Origin: Deltaproteobacteria bacterium
GTDB lineage: Bacteria > Myxococcota_A > Polyangia > HGW-17 > JAJRWW01
Direction of reading: 5' to 3'
DNA length: 35,827 nt
Assembly (NCBI GenBank): GCA_029938605.1
Contig: JAOZUO010000080.1
Coordinates: 1-35,827 of the forward strand
Shown here: piece after piece, positions 1-8,544 of the stretch
Numbering within the stretch: the first letter of the stretch is position 1
Layout of the letters: each line of letters opens with the position of its first letter
Notes under the pieces: model-generated
Database searches by the model: none
Told to the model about the DNA's origin: nothing
What the model saw: only the letters and a program-made list of their open reading frames with translations
Program-made: the position numbers and the translations under genes

Positions 1-1
1 G

Positions 2-1342
2 GCTGCCAAGCCGAGCCGGCGCCCGGCCGCCGTGACCACTTCGGGCCGGGACGAGGGCGTCAAGACGCTCATCCGCAACTACAAGGGAGAGCGCGTCATG
101 GTGGTGGGCAAGCCACTGGTGGTCCTGGGCGTCTTTCTGGGCAGCGTCTACGTGGTCTACTCCATGGAGCGCCTGAAGGAACAACAGGCGCGTATCCAGC
201 AAAGAAAGGAAAAGGCCTTCGCCCAGCAGTGGCAGCGCACGGCAATGATCGGCGGCGTGTTCGTACTCGTGGGGCTACTGCTGGCGATCATGCAAGGCGT
301 CCGGATCTCCAAGCCCATCCGCCTCCTGTCCACCCGCGTCAGTCAGATCGCCCAGGGGGAGCTCCAGACCCGGGTGGAGGTGACCACGTCTGACGAGCTG
401 GGGGTGCTCGCAGAGAACTTCAACTTCATGGCCGACCAGCTTTTGATCCTGCTGCAGGAGACCGCCCAACAAGGCGCCGTGCAGAAGGAGCTGGAGGTGG
501 CCCGGACCATCCAAGAGGCCCTGGTGCCCACCACGGAGATCATCGATCGGCCCTTTTTGCGCCTCTCGGGTTACTTCGAGCCGGCCTCCGAGTGCGGCGG
601 CGATTGGTGGACGTACCACGAACTGGAGGGCGGTAAGATACTCGTGGTCATCGCCGACGTGACGGGCCACGGCGTACCCTCGGCCATGATCACCGCCACG
701 GCCAAAAGCGCCGTGGACACCCTGCGGGCAGTGACCAACGACAACCTGACAGTGACCTACCTGCTCGAGATCCTGAACCGCGCGATCCTCGAGTCGGCCA
801 AGCGCAAGTTCGTCATGACGTGCTTCGCCTCCATCATCGATCCCAAGGAGGGAACCATCACCTTCGCCAACGCCGGACACAACTTCCCGTACATCTACCG
901 GGAGGAGGGCGGTCGGGGGAAGTTCAATGTCCTGATGACTCGCGGCAACCGCCTCGGTGATATGGAGGAGTCCACCTACCAGGCGAAGAAAGAAGACATC
1001 AGACCCGGCGACACCATCGTGTGGTACACCGACGGCGTCGTGGAGTGTGAGAGCGAGCTCGGGGAGGAGTACGGTGAGAAGCGGTTCCGCAACTCCATCC
1101 GAAAGCTGGCCGGCAGGGAGCCCGACAAGGTGCGCGACGGCGTAATGAGCGCCGCCGATACCTTCTACGGCACCATGCCCCACAAGGACGACATCACCAT
1201 GGTCATCGGTAAATTCTACGAGCCGGGGACCGCGCCCCCGCTGGAGTTGGGCCCAGGAGAAGACAAGGAGGCCTCCGAGACCTCGACGGGCAAATCCACG
1301 GATGCTGGCGAATCCAAGACGCAACAGGAGACAGAAGCATGA
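2..1342 (+). CDS. HAMP-domain PP2C/SpoIIE-type membrane phosphatase (5' partial)
   Basis: The frame is open to the left edge, so the N-terminus is missing; a GTG at 32 is the first possible start in view and residue numbers count from it. Residues 1-50 look like the tail of a periplasmic sensor domain. Residues 71-91 form a membrane helix, 92-143 a HAMP linker (RISKPIRLL, then TSDELGVLAENFN), and about 145-165 a helical connector. Residues 175-395 are a SpoIIE/RsbU-type PP2C domain. Likely metal-binding acidic residues are all present: D191 in GGDWW, D209 in IADVTGHG, D334 in YTDG and D386/D387 in HKDDIT. The family dephosphorylates Ser/Thr on anti-sigma-factor antagonists or related partners. 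The end is a low-complexity acidic tail. It overlaps the TPR gene by ATGA, so the two are translationally coupled. The substrate is unknown. Confidence 0.9.
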   Translation, partial: AAKPSRRPAAVTTSGRDEGVKTLIRNYKGERVMVVGKPLVVLGVFLGSVYVVYSMERLKEQQARIQQRKEKAFAQQWQRTAMIGGVFVLVGLLLAIMQGVRISKPIRLLSTRVSQIAQGELQTRVEVTTSDELGVLAENFNFMADQLLILLQETAQQGAVQKELEVARTIQEALVPTTEIIDRPFLRLSGYFEPASECGGDWWTYHELEGGKILVVIADVTGHGVPSAMITATAKSAVDTLRAVTNDNLTVTYLLEILNRAILESAKRKFVMTCFASIIDPKEGTITFANAGHNFPYIYREEGGRGKFNVLMTRGNRLGDMEESTYQAKKEDIRPGDTIVWYTDGVVECESELGEEYGEKRFRNSIRKLAGREPDKVRDGVMSAADTFYGTMPHKDDITMVIGKFYEPGTAPPLELGPGEDKEASETSTGKSTDAGESKTQQETEA

Positions 1343-3762
1343 GAAAGTGGAAGTGGATCACGATACTGCTCGTGACCTGCTTGCCGGGGGCGGCCTGGGG
1401 GCAGGGACGAACGGGCGGAGGGACACAGGCCCAACAGGCCATCAAGAAGGCCGATGAGGCCTTCGCCGCAAACCGATTGAAGGACGCCATCCGCCTCTAC
1501 AATCAGGCGCTGGGCTACAACCGCTCACTGACAGCAGCCTACGAAAAGTTGGCCATCGCCTACTACGCGGTGCGCCAATCCCGGGCCGCCGTAAACAAGC
1601 TGTCCATCTGCCTGCAGGTGGCGCCCACCAACGTTAAGTGCAACCTGTGGATGGGCCTGCACCTGCTCAAGCTCAAAAGGCAAGCCCAGGGAGTCGCCGC
1701 GCTGGAGAAGGCGGTGACGTTGAACTGGAAGCTTCCCCTGGCCATGCGAAAGCTGGGTCGCCACTACTACAGGCAGTCGCGCTGGCGTAAGGCCGAGAAG
1801 GCCTGGTGGACCTTTCTCAAGTTCCGCGACCGGACCTGGCCCCCAAAGGTGGACTTCACGGCCCACTACTATCTGGGCAAGGTCTACATGAAAATGCGTA
1901 AATACCCGGCCGCATCCACAGCCTTCGCCAAGGCCGCCAAGCTGCGGAAGAAACACTCCGGGGCCAAGCTGGGACTGGCCAGAGCCTACATCGGGCGCAA
2001 GTACTTCAACGCTGCTTTGAACCTGTTGTTGCCGTTGCGCAAGCTGGCCAAGCGAAAGCCCATCATCCACTTCAACCTGGCCATTTGCTTTCACCGCATG
2101 CGCCGCAAGAAGCAGGCCCTGAGCCACCTCAAGAAATACGCCGACCAGCGACCCGGCGACGTACGGTCCCTGATCCTCAAGGGCGATATCTACTTCCAGC
2201 ACAGCCAGTTCGGGCCGGCTCTGGCCGCCTACAAGCAAGCCACCGTCAAAGCCCCGGGCTCCATGGAGGCCACGGTCAAATACGGCCAGGCCCTGCTCAA
2301 GCGCAAACGCGTCAAGGAGGCCTACGCCGTCCTGTCAGCCGCCGCGGCCAAGCGGCCCAAGAACGCCAAGGTGCTCAAGACGCTGGGGCTCACGCTCCTC
2401 GCGCTGAAACGCGCCAAGGAAGCCATCGGGATCTTCACCCGGTTGCTGGTGGTCCGGCCCGGCAACGCCGATTGTGTAGCCCTCCGCGGCGACGCCCACC
2501 TCATGGCCAACCACGTGGCCCAGGCCATCACCGATTACCAAACCGCCCATACGCTCAACAACAAGAACTGGCGGGCCAAGCGGGGGCTGATCCGCGCGCT
2601 GAACCGCCGAGGCCGAGACCACCTGGCCCAAAAGAACACGGTCGCCGCGCTGGCGGACCTGAACCGCGCCTTCGCGCTGGACCGCAAACGCATCTTCACC
2701 AACACCAACCTGGGCATCGCCTACCTGTTGGCCAAGCGATACAAGGAGGCGGCGCGGCATCTCACCCAGGTGCAGAAGCGGCTGCCGCGCAACTTCGCGG
2801 TGAACCGGCTGATCGCGCGGCTCTACTACGACATGGGCAAGCTGGACCAGGCCCGCGTCCATTACATCAAAGCGCGGCAAGTGGCCAAGAACCTGCCCGC
2901 ACGTTTCCAGGCGGAGGTGGAGATCGAGCTCGGCGCGCTGCTGGCTGCTCGGCGGGAGATCGACTCGGCGGTCAAGGTACTCAAGAGCGCCGTATCCAAT
3001 GCCGCGGGGAGCAAGGATCTGGCGCCCCTCGCCCAAGGGAACCTGGCCATTGCGCTATTGGACCGAGGCTACGCCAACCTGGAGAAAGGCCAGGGCGCCA
3101 AGGCGGTGGAGGATCTCGAGGCGGCCCGGGCCTACGTGAAGCGGCTCTCGGGGAACCAGCCATTGCTGGTGCGATTCCTGTTGGCCATGGCGTATCTGGA
3201 CACCGGACGCTGGGTCAAAGCCGCCGCGTCTTTCCGCAAGCTCTCGGGACGAAGGGTTCTGGCCAAGGTGCTCAAGCCCCCCTTCGACCGCCTGGGCGCC
3301 GCGTACTTCAGCGCCTACACCCGGTACCGGCGCGGCGGCTACGACGCCTCCGCCGCTGCCATGTCTCGGCTACTTCGTCGGGCCAAGGGGCCCGTGCGGA
3401 AGCGGATCCGAGAGATCATCCGCTCCGCCTACGAGATGCGCGCCGCGCAGTATGTCCGTAAGGGAAAACAATCCAAGGCCGCCAAGCTCTACCGACGCGC
3501 CCGCACCTACAGAATGTCACGACAGGGACGACATAACCAGGCCGTCTCCTGGTACAAGCGCGGCAAGAAGGGCAAAGCGCTGGCGACCTGGAAACGAAAC
3601 GGCGCCGCTGCCGGGTTGTGCAACGTGGGGACCCACTACGACAACGCCGGCCAGCCTCGATCCGCCTACACCTGGTACAAAAAATGTGCGGCCCGGGGAG
3701 GCGCCTCCGCCTCCATCATGAAGCGCATCAAGACCATCGCTCGGCTCTTTGGATACAAATGA
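1339..3762 (+). CDS. Secreted TPR-repeat protein, 807 aa
   Basis: The ATG overlaps the phosphatase stop in an ATGA. An N-terminal signal peptide (basic MRKWKW, hydrophobic core, AWG/Q cleavage near residue 21) predicts export to the periplasm. Almost all the rest is helical tetratricopeptide repeats, with many A-x-x-x-Y/F-x-x-A patterns and recurring LG-AY-ALKR/AKEA motifs through about residue 680. The last 100 residues are Lys/Arg-rich with SxxAKLYRRAR and GxYDNAGQPRSAYTWYKKCA segments resembling Sel1/TPR units. TPR arrays are protein-binding scaffolds; no enzymatic domain is visible. Position and coupling suggest a partner of the phosphatase sensor or of the binding protein downstream, which is inference. 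Confidence 0.87.
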   Translation: MRKWKWITILLVTCLPGAAWGQGRTGGGTQAQQAIKKADEAFAANRLKDAIRLYNQALGYNRSLTAAYEKLAIAYYAVRQSRAAVNKLSICLQVAPTNVKCNLWMGLHLLKLKRQAQGVAALEKAVTLNWKLPLAMRKLGRHYYRQSRWRKAEKAWWTFLKFRDRTWPPKVDFTAHYYLGKVYMKMRKYPAASTAFAKAAKLRKKHSGAKLGLARAYIGRKYFNAALNLLLPLRKLAKRKPIIHFNLAICFHRMRRKKQALSHLKKYADQRPGDVRSLILKGDIYFQHSQFGPALAAYKQATVKAPGSMEATVKYGQALLKRKRVKEAYAVLSAAAAKRPKNAKVLKTLGLTLLALKRAKEAIGIFTRLLVVRPGNADCVALRGDAHLMANHVAQAITDYQTAHTLNNKNWRAKRGLIRALNRRGRDHLAQKNTVAALADLNRAFALDRKRIFTNTNLGIAYLLAKRYKEAARHLTQVQKRLPRNFAVNRLIARLYYDMGKLDQARVHYIKARQVAKNLPARFQAEVEIELGALLAARREIDSAVKVLKSAVSNAAGSKDLAPLAQGNLAIALLDRGYANLEKGQGAKAVEDLEAARAYVKRLSGNQPLLVRFLLAMAYLDTGRWVKAAASFRKLSGRRVLAKVLKPPFDRLGAAYFSAYTRYRRGGYDASAAAMSRLLRRAKGPVRKRIREIIRSAYEMRAAQYVRKGKQSKAAKLYRRARTYRMSRQGRHNQAVSWYKRGKKGKALATWKRNGAAAGLCNVGTHYDNAGQPRSAYTWYKKCAARGGASASIMKRIKTIARLFGYK

Positions 3763-3773
3763 GGAGTGAAACC

Positions 3774-4655
3774 ATGAGCAACTCATCCAGACTCCTCGCC
3801 CTATGTGCCTGCTGCGCGTCGATGGCCTGGGCAGATCCGGCCGCGGCGCAGCCCGCGCAACCCACCCAGATCAAGCTGGGCATCTTCGCACCAAACTCCC
3901 GCTTCACCAGCGGTTCCGCCTTCAGCTACATCACCGGCCTGGCCCGCCACGTGCAGAGCGTAACGGGCATCCCCACCGTGGGTCGATCCTACCGCAGCGC
4001 CGGTGCTTTCCGGCGGGCCATGGGGGGCCTGCATTATGCCGTGGTGGATCCGATCTTCCTGTGCCGCCGCCGACTCGCGGTGGTGGCCAGCGGACGCCTG
4101 GGGGGAGGGTCCCGTGCCTCGTGGGGGCTCTTTGCCCGAGGAGCCTCCTCCATCGGCGGGCTCAAGGGGAAGCGGCTCGCCCTGGCGGCATCGGGCATGG
4201 GCGACATCTCCTTCGCCGAGGGCATGATCGGCGGACGCCTCAAGATCAAAGGATACTTCTCGACGGTGATCTACCGTAAGGATCTGCGCTCAGCCATCAA
4301 CGCCGTAAAGGCCGGTCAGGCCGACGCGGTGCTCGCGCCAACGGCCATGGCCAAGGGGCTGCGCAAGGTCTTCTCCAGTCCCTCGGTGCCCAACGCCGGT
4401 CTCGCCCGGATCAAGCGACTGCCCGGGACTCTGAACAAGAAGGTTTCCGCCGCCATCCGGGGCTACGGCGCCAGCGGCGTGGGCGGCTGGGGCGGCGCCG
4501 CCAGCTATCGCTGCGCATCGGGTCGCGTGCACTACCCGGTGGTCATGGTCACCCACCGCTTCGTGGCGCCGGCCGCCGCCGGCATGATCCGCAAGCTCAA
4601 GCCCGGCAAGGGGTACCAAATGGCGCCGTTGATCACCCACTTCCGCGTGCGATAA
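3774..4655 (+). CDS. PhnD-like periplasmic substrate-binding protein
   Basis: The start at 3774 is chosen because GAGGAG lies 7 nt upstream (3761-3766), overlapping the previous stop, and because the protein then begins with a signal peptide (cleavage near AWA-D at 20/21). Mature sequence features fit the type 2 periplasmic binding fold of the phosphonate/phosphite PhnD group: IKLGIFAPN at the first strand, a GLKGKRLALAASGMGD segment, and RKDLRSAINAVKAGQADAVLAP, the usual domain-2 motif. No ABC permease or ATPase gene is adjacent, so it may serve as a sensor or orphan binding protein, not as part of a transporter. It probably belongs to the operon with the phosphatase and TPR genes. The ligand is unknown; the family call is moderately secure. 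Confidence 0.7.
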   Translation: MSNSSRLLALCACCASMAWADPAAAQPAQPTQIKLGIFAPNSRFTSGSAFSYITGLARHVQSVTGIPTVGRSYRSAGAFRRAMGGLHYAVVDPIFLCRRRLAVVASGRLGGGSRASWGLFARGASSIGGLKGKRLALAASGMGDISFAEGMIGGRLKIKGYFSTVIYRKDLRSAINAVKAGQADAVLAPTAMAKGLRKVFSSPSVPNAGLARIKRLPGTLNKKVSAAIRGYGASGVGGWGGAASYRCASGRVHYPVVMVTHRFVAPAAAGMIRKLKPGKGYQMAPLITHFRVR

Positions 4656-4709
4656 CCTGTGGCCGAACTCGGTCCAGATTCGGTTGGGTTTCTGGCACTA
4701 TGGAGAGCA

Positions 4710-5888
4710 ATGCGCACCCTGATCGTGACCGTGCTGGTACTGTCGGTAACTCCCATCGCCTGCAAGAAAACCGCGCCGGCTGATAACCAAAGGAGCTCGG
4801 ACAAGCAAAGGGGTTCGGACAAGACCCCAGCCCTAGCCCCATCCCCGGGCCCGGCTCCGAGCCCGGCCGAACCGCCCGCCACGAAGTCGCCCCAGGTAGC
4901 AGGGCTCGAGCGAGCGGCCTTCATCCCGGCGGACGCCGTCGCCTACGGGGCCTTGGACAGCCAGCGAATCCTGAGGGCGTCTGAGCCGATCATCACGACC
5001 ATTTTCCAGATGCGCGCCCGTTCGCACAAGCCGCTGCCCAGGCCCGAGGTACGGGTGAAGGGTGGGTCCAAAGTGACCATCCGCTCCAGGTCGAAGCCCC
5101 CGAAAATCACCTACGCGCGGCTTTGGGCCATGGCAAAAATGAAGTACGGCCTCGATGTCAGCAAGTTGGGACGGGTCACCGTGATCGGCGTTGCTCCTCC
5201 CTCACGGCCTCAAAGCAAGCCGGCGTTCTCCTTTGAGCCCGTGTTCCTGGCGTCGTCCGCGGCCTACACACCTCCCCCCAAAAGCAAACCAGCGGAAACC
5301 ATGGGCGGGGTCCTCCTCTACGCCGTCGCGGGACGCCCCACGCGCAGCCGCATCGCCGTGGTGGGTAAAACCATCATCATCGGGGAGACCAGCTCCGTGA
5401 AGCGAGTGCTCGCGGTCCGGCTCGACAAGGCTGCACGCATTGGAAACATGGCCCCCCTGGTACAGTCCATTCGAGCCCTGCGGGCCGCCCAGCCCAAGGC
5501 CACCAGCTACATGGTGCTCAACTTCCCAGCCTTCCAAAAGGCCCTCTCCGGAAAACCGATCGCCTGGGAAAAAGAGCTGAAGTCCGGCGCAGTGATTTTC
5601 ACAGACAAGAGCCTGACAGTGCTGGTCAGAGGCCAACCCAGCCGCATCGCGCTCACTGAAAAGCTGCTCAAGGGACTGGTCGCCAAAGCCCTCAACACAC
5701 TACCCAGGATGCAGAAGCAACTCACCAAGGCGGCCGGTCCCTCCATCAACAAGCTGTTCGACGAAGTCAAATCCGCGCTCAAAAACGTCGAAATCAAGTC
5801 CAAGGGAGACACCCTGACCCTGCAGCTGAACGCATCCCCGGTCCAGATCATGACCGCCGCCGGCATGCTGGCCTACTTGATGGCCTAA
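4710..5888 (+). CDS. Exported proline-rich protein of unknown function
   Basis: The ATG at 4710 is preferred over the upstream GTG at 4659: it has GGAGAG just upstream and gives a short basic-hydrophobic leader (MRTLIVTVLVLSV) ending in IAC-KK. That site resembles a lipobox but is not canonical (Pro at -3). A Ser/Lys/Pro-rich linker runs to about residue 60. The folded part starts at AFIPADAVAYGALDSQRIL, a phrase I associate with DUF3352-like exported proteins, and includes a VVGKTIIIGETSSVKRVLA segment. No catalytic motif is recognised. It follows the binding-protein gene by 54 nt on the same strand and may be the last gene of that operon. Its stop leads directly into the structured repeat at 5884-6052. 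Confidence 0.75.
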   Translation: MRTLIVTVLVLSVTPIACKKTAPADNQRSSDKQRGSDKTPALAPSPGPAPSPAEPPATKSPQVAGLERAAFIPADAVAYGALDSQRILRASEPIITTIFQMRARSHKPLPRPEVRVKGGSKVTIRSRSKPPKITYARLWAMAKMKYGLDVSKLGRVTVIGVAPPSRPQSKPAFSFEPVFLASSAAYTPPPKSKPAETMGGVLLYAVAGRPTRSRIAVVGKTIIIGETSSVKRVLAVRLDKAARIGNMAPLVQSIRALRAAQPKATSYMVLNFPAFQKALSGKPIAWEKELKSGAVIFTDKSLTVLVRGQPSRIALTEKLLKGLVAKALNTLPRMQKQLTKAAGPSINKLFDEVKSALKNVEIKSKGDTLTLQLNASPVQIMTAAGMLAYLMA

Positions 5889-6052
5889 GGGTCCGCGAAT
5901 GGACAACTCCGTCGCCCTAGCCGCCGATCCATCCCGCTGGGCGGCGTTGCTCGTCGGTTGCATAGGCACCGCTATACGCCCTCCTCGCTCCTTGCCCAGC
6001 GGGCGCCTCGACGGCCATCATCGATCGAGTTGTCTATTCGCGGACCCTAAGG
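5884..6052. repeat. Nested inverted-repeat element between convergent genes
   Basis: Outer arms of 22 nt (5888-5909 and 6027-6048) are inverted copies with one mismatch, core AGGGTCCGCGAAT. Inner arms CCCGCTGGGC (5933-5942) and GCCCAGCGGG (5994-6003) pair perfectly. The loop holds a small ATAG-GCACCG-CTAT hairpin. The element fills the gap between the stop of the gene at 4710-5888 and the stop of the minus-strand gene at 6067, so both transcripts run into it with the same strand sense. A 48-nt part of the left arm (5888-5935) recurs at 8545-8592 with 45/48 identity. It may act as a bidirectional 3' end or mRNA-stabilising structure, or be a REP/BIME-like dispersed element. Confidence 0.8.
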
Positions 6053-6066
6053 GGCCACGCACTCGA

Positions 6067-7326
6067 TTATCGGGTGCGTTTGCGCGAGTGCTTGCGGGTG
6101 CGTTTGCGCGAGTGCTTGCGGGTGCGCTTGCGCGAGTGCTTGCGGGTGCGCCTGCGCGAATTCTGGCGGGTGCGTTTACGCGAGTGCTTGCGGGTGCGTT
6201 TGCGCGAGTGCTTGCGGGTGCGTTTGCGATCCCGCTTTGGTCGGCGCCGCCGAACTTTGCGCCGCTTGGTACAGCGGCCTCGTTTGCGCACGTAGCCGCG
6301 GCCGCACGCCCTCCATACACACCGGCCGGTGATGGGCACGAGCTTCTTCCCTCGGGGGCAGATCCGCGGGATCGCCACGCAAAGGCCCAGGGGATTCTGG
6401 GTGTGGCCCGGTCCACAGCGACGGCGCTGTCGGCTGCACGTCCGGTCGGATGCCCGGCGAGTCCCCTTGGGGCACACCCTGGGCACACAGCGCCGCCCGG
6501 ACACCTCCTTGAACCCCGCGCTGCACCGGCGCCGCCGGCACGAAAGATCCGCCGACCGCCGCCAGCCCGGCGGACAGCTGTTGCGTACGCAGGTGCCCGC
6601 ATACGTCCTGTGCTTTCCCCGACCACATCCCAGCGGCACACACTTGCGGTAACGGTCCCGACCCCACTTCTTGGGGCAGGTAACGCGCACGCAACGCACG
6701 GCGCCAAAGGGCCAATGATACCCCGCCCGACACCGCCGCGCCTTGATGCAGGTCCCGTCGGGCAGCAGCCGTTTGCCCTTCGGGCAGGTCCGCTTCTGGC
6801 ACCGCGCCTTGCCGGGCAGCTTCACCGTGCCCCGGGGACACCGGTAGCAACGATAGTCCGAAGCACGATACCAGTTACCGGGGCACGCGTAGGGCACGCA
6901 GTAGCTCTTGCCCGCCGGCGCGAACTGCCGCCGGGGGCACCCCTGACAGGAGCCGTCCTTCGTCCGCCGCCGGCTGCGCCCACAGCGAGCCGGCACGCAG
7001 GCCCCCTTCCCCTTCCACTGCACGAAACCCTTTTTGCACACCGCGCATTTGCCGTTGGCCTGCAGGTGCAGACCTGCCCGGCATAGCTTGGGTGCGCACC
7101 GCCCGTTGGCCAGCCGGGCCTGTCCGGCCTTGCACTGCTTCGCCACGCATTTGCCACCCCGCGCCTCCAGGCCCTTGCCGCAAAGCAGCTTCGGCGTAAT
7201 ACACCGCGCTCCCTGCCGCACCTGGTTGGGCTTGCACCGAGTACCGCGCTGGGGCGCACGAGCCGTGGCCGGCGTCGCACCGAACCCCAGCCCAACCACT
7301 GCCACCAAGATCCAGAGTCTGCTCAT
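6067..7326 (-). CDS. Secreted Cys-rich repeat protein with basic octapeptide tail
   Basis: The start ATG at 7326 has AAGGAG five bases upstream. Residues 1-23 are a signal peptide (cleavage near ATA-R). Residues 28-340 are about 14 irregular modules of roughly 20-25 residues with the pattern C-x-x-G...G-x-C, giving dozens of cysteines that are probably disulfide-bonded outside the cytoplasm. From about residue 341 the chain is extremely basic and ends in six and a half copies of RKRTRKHS. The cysteine modules loosely resemble eukaryotic growth-factor-receptor Cys-rich repeats, but no family is recognised. The tail could bind polyanions such as DNA, LPS or teichoic-like polymers (inference). 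The long open frame on the opposite strand here is a GC-driven shadow. Confidence 0.85.
   Translation of the reverse strand: MSRLWILVAVVGLGFGATPATARAPQRGTRCKPNQVRQGARCITPKLLCGKGLEARGGKCVAKQCKAGQARLANGRCAPKLCRAGLHLQANGKCAVCKKGFVQWKGKGACVPARCGRSRRRTKDGSCQGCPRRQFAPAGKSYCVPYACPGNWYRASDYRCYRCPRGTVKLPGKARCQKRTCPKGKRLLPDGTCIKARRCRAGYHWPFGAVRCVRVTCPKKWGRDRYRKCVPLGCGRGKHRTYAGTCVRNSCPPGWRRSADLSCRRRRCSAGFKEVSGRRCVPRVCPKGTRRASDRTCSRQRRRCGPGHTQNPLGLCVAIPRICPRGKKLVPITGRCVWRACGRGYVRKRGRCTKRRKVRRRRPKRDRKRTRKHSRKRTRKHSRKRTRQNSRRRTRKHSRKRTRKHSRKRTRKHSRKRTR
6070..6228 (-). repeat. 24-bp tandem repeat encoding RKRTRKHS
   Basis: Six full and one partial 24-bp units run to the last codon of the Cys-rich gene. Most units are near-identical. 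One carries a QN for KH change next to an RR for RK change, marking an older copy. The in-frame unit length means copy number can vary without breaking the frame. Confidence 0.9.
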
Positions 7327-7426
7327 GGAGCTCCTTCCCTGACGGAACGCACAGAGTCCCGTTTCTCCGTTTTACTCCAGACACTCCAAAGGACGAAGTT
7401 TTTGGCCGAAGCGGGCTCAGGTCAGG

Positions 7427-8164
7427 TCAGGCGGGAGAGGAATCCAGGCGATACCCCCGACCACGCACGGTGAGAATAAACTGCGGCCGGGCAGGGTCGG
7501 GCTCAAGCTTGGTGCGCAGGGCGCGAATATGATGCTTACACAGGGCCGCGGCCTCCCTGGGGGACAGGGGACGCTCACTGATGGGCTCAGCCAGATCCTG
7601 GTGGGAGACCACCTGGCCCACGTCCACAAAGAGCCGATTCAACAGGGCGTACTCGCTGACCGTGAGGGGCTCGGGATCCTGCTGGCCGAAGTGGGCCTCG
7701 CACCGCAGGGGGTTGATGACGACCAGACCGTCGGTACGGCTGGCCAGGGCATCGCTCCCGCCCTCGTCATGCCCGGGTCCGGAGGGCGGCCGATTGCGGC
7801 TGCGGTGCAGCACCCGTGACACGGCCTCCAGCAGGGCGTCGTTGGGCACGGGCTTGCGCAGGTACGCCTGGGCATACTGTACGGCAGCCACGGCTTTGTT
7901 CTCGTCGGAGAAGCCCGTCATGATGATGATGGGCAGCTCAGGCCAACGCCAACCGATGGCCTCCATGAGGGCCTGACCGCTGAGGCCGGGCAGGTGCCAG
8001 TCCAAAAGTACCAGATCGCAGTCGAGCTCGGCGAGGGCGTCCAGGGCAGCCTCGCCATCCTCAAAGGAAGCCACCTCATGGCCTGCGCGCTGCAATACCC
8101 GACGGCACAGGGATCGTAGATCCGGGTCGTCCTCAACCAAGACAATGTGCGTGGGTTGCCCCAT
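7427..8164 (-). CDS. OmpR/PhoB-family response regulator
   Basis: Residues 5-120 are a receiver domain with the acidic cluster E11/D12/D13, phospho-acceptor D55 in LVLLDWHLPG, T83 in IIIMTGFS and K104 in YLRKPVP. Residues about 145-245 are an OmpR-type winged helix ending in the diagnostic TVRGRGYRL. Length (245 aa) is normal. The ATG at 8164 is taken since GGAGG lies close upstream and the receiver begins almost at once; a GTG at 8188 is possible. No histidine kinase is adjacent, so it is an orphan in this window. The Cys-rich secreted gene lies about 100 nt downstream on the same strand and may be co-transcribed or a target. Confidence 0.92.
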   Translation of the reverse strand: MGQPTHIVLVEDDPDLRSLCRRVLQRAGHEVASFEDGEAALDALAELDCDLVLLDWHLPGLSGQALMEAIGWRWPELPIIIMTGFSDENKAVAAVQYAQAYLRKPVPNDALLEAVSRVLHRSRNRPPSGPGHDEGGSDALASRTDGLVVINPLRCEAHFGQQDPEPLTVSEYALLNRLFVDVGQVVSHQDLAEPISERPLSPREAAALCKHHIRALRTKLEPDPARPQFILTVRGRGYRLDSSPA

Positions 8165-8472
8165 AAGCCTCCAGTCCAGGAACGTCACCTCTATGCAGTG
8201 AAACCGAACCTTCGATAAACTCCATCGACTGGATCAGCTTAAACTGGTGTAGAGTTTCCGTGCAAGTGGAAAAGGCATTGCAACCGCACAACAACAGATC
8301 ATTCCGGGCGTTACCCCGAAGCTTCATCCCATACTATGAAAAGACCCCTCCCCAGTGACAGCCCCCAAGGCGTCCATTGGTCTTATTTTTCTTGTTGTTC
8401 AGTCCCTTAGATCCAAACTAGCAAGTCGACACTTCCCTGTGGTGAAATGTTGACGACAGTGGCGTATTTTTC

Positions 8473-8488
8473 GTCGTGAAGTCACGAC
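8473..8488. promoter_or_regulatory. Palindrome, possible operator
   Basis: GTCGTGAAGTCACGAC is a perfect 7-2-7 inverted repeat. No T-run follows it in either direction that would make it a standard terminator, so a dimeric regulator site is an alternative. A related centre (CGTG-AG-CACG) occurs in the palindrome at 34134-34151. Confidence 0.4.
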
Positions 8489-8496
8489 AATGGGCA

Positions 8497-8528
8497 CTGG
8501 TTTATCCCCCAACTGGGGGAAAAACCAG
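8497..8528. other. Strong stem-loop (16-bp arms, one A/A mismatch)
   Basis: CTGGTTT/AAACCAG and TCCCCC/GGGGGA pair around an AACT loop with a single internal mismatch. It lies about 65 nt past the stop of the phosphoribosyltransferase gene, beyond the repeat copy. It could be a transcript 3'-end hairpin of that minus-strand operon, but no U-tract follows. Confidence 0.55.
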
Positions 8529-8544
8529 CGATCTCACGATCTAG

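Larger units (their letters stand above)
8165..8544. other. Gene-poor interval, AT-richer than surroundings
   Basis: No coding frame with a usable start is seen here. The interval separates the response regulator (whose promoter should lie near 8170-8330) from the stop of the phosphoribosyltransferase gene. Its distal part carries two clear inverted repeats (8473-8488, 8497-8528) and abuts the repeat copy at 8545-8592. No confident promoter hexamer pair was found. Confidence 0.6.

Noticed and set aside
2085..3461. Plus-strand alternate frame in the TPR gene
   Set aside because: Pro/Arg/Gln-rich translation with no domain; the TPR frame explains the region.
6070..6228. Regular 24-bp repeats as a possible CRISPR array
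   Set aside because: Units are contiguous with no spacers and lie in frame inside a coding region.
5899..7086. Plus-strand open frame over the Cys-rich gene
   Set aside because: Its Ala/Arg/Pro-rich repeats are the antisense of the 24-bp tandem array; the minus-strand frame has a signal peptide and a ribosome site.
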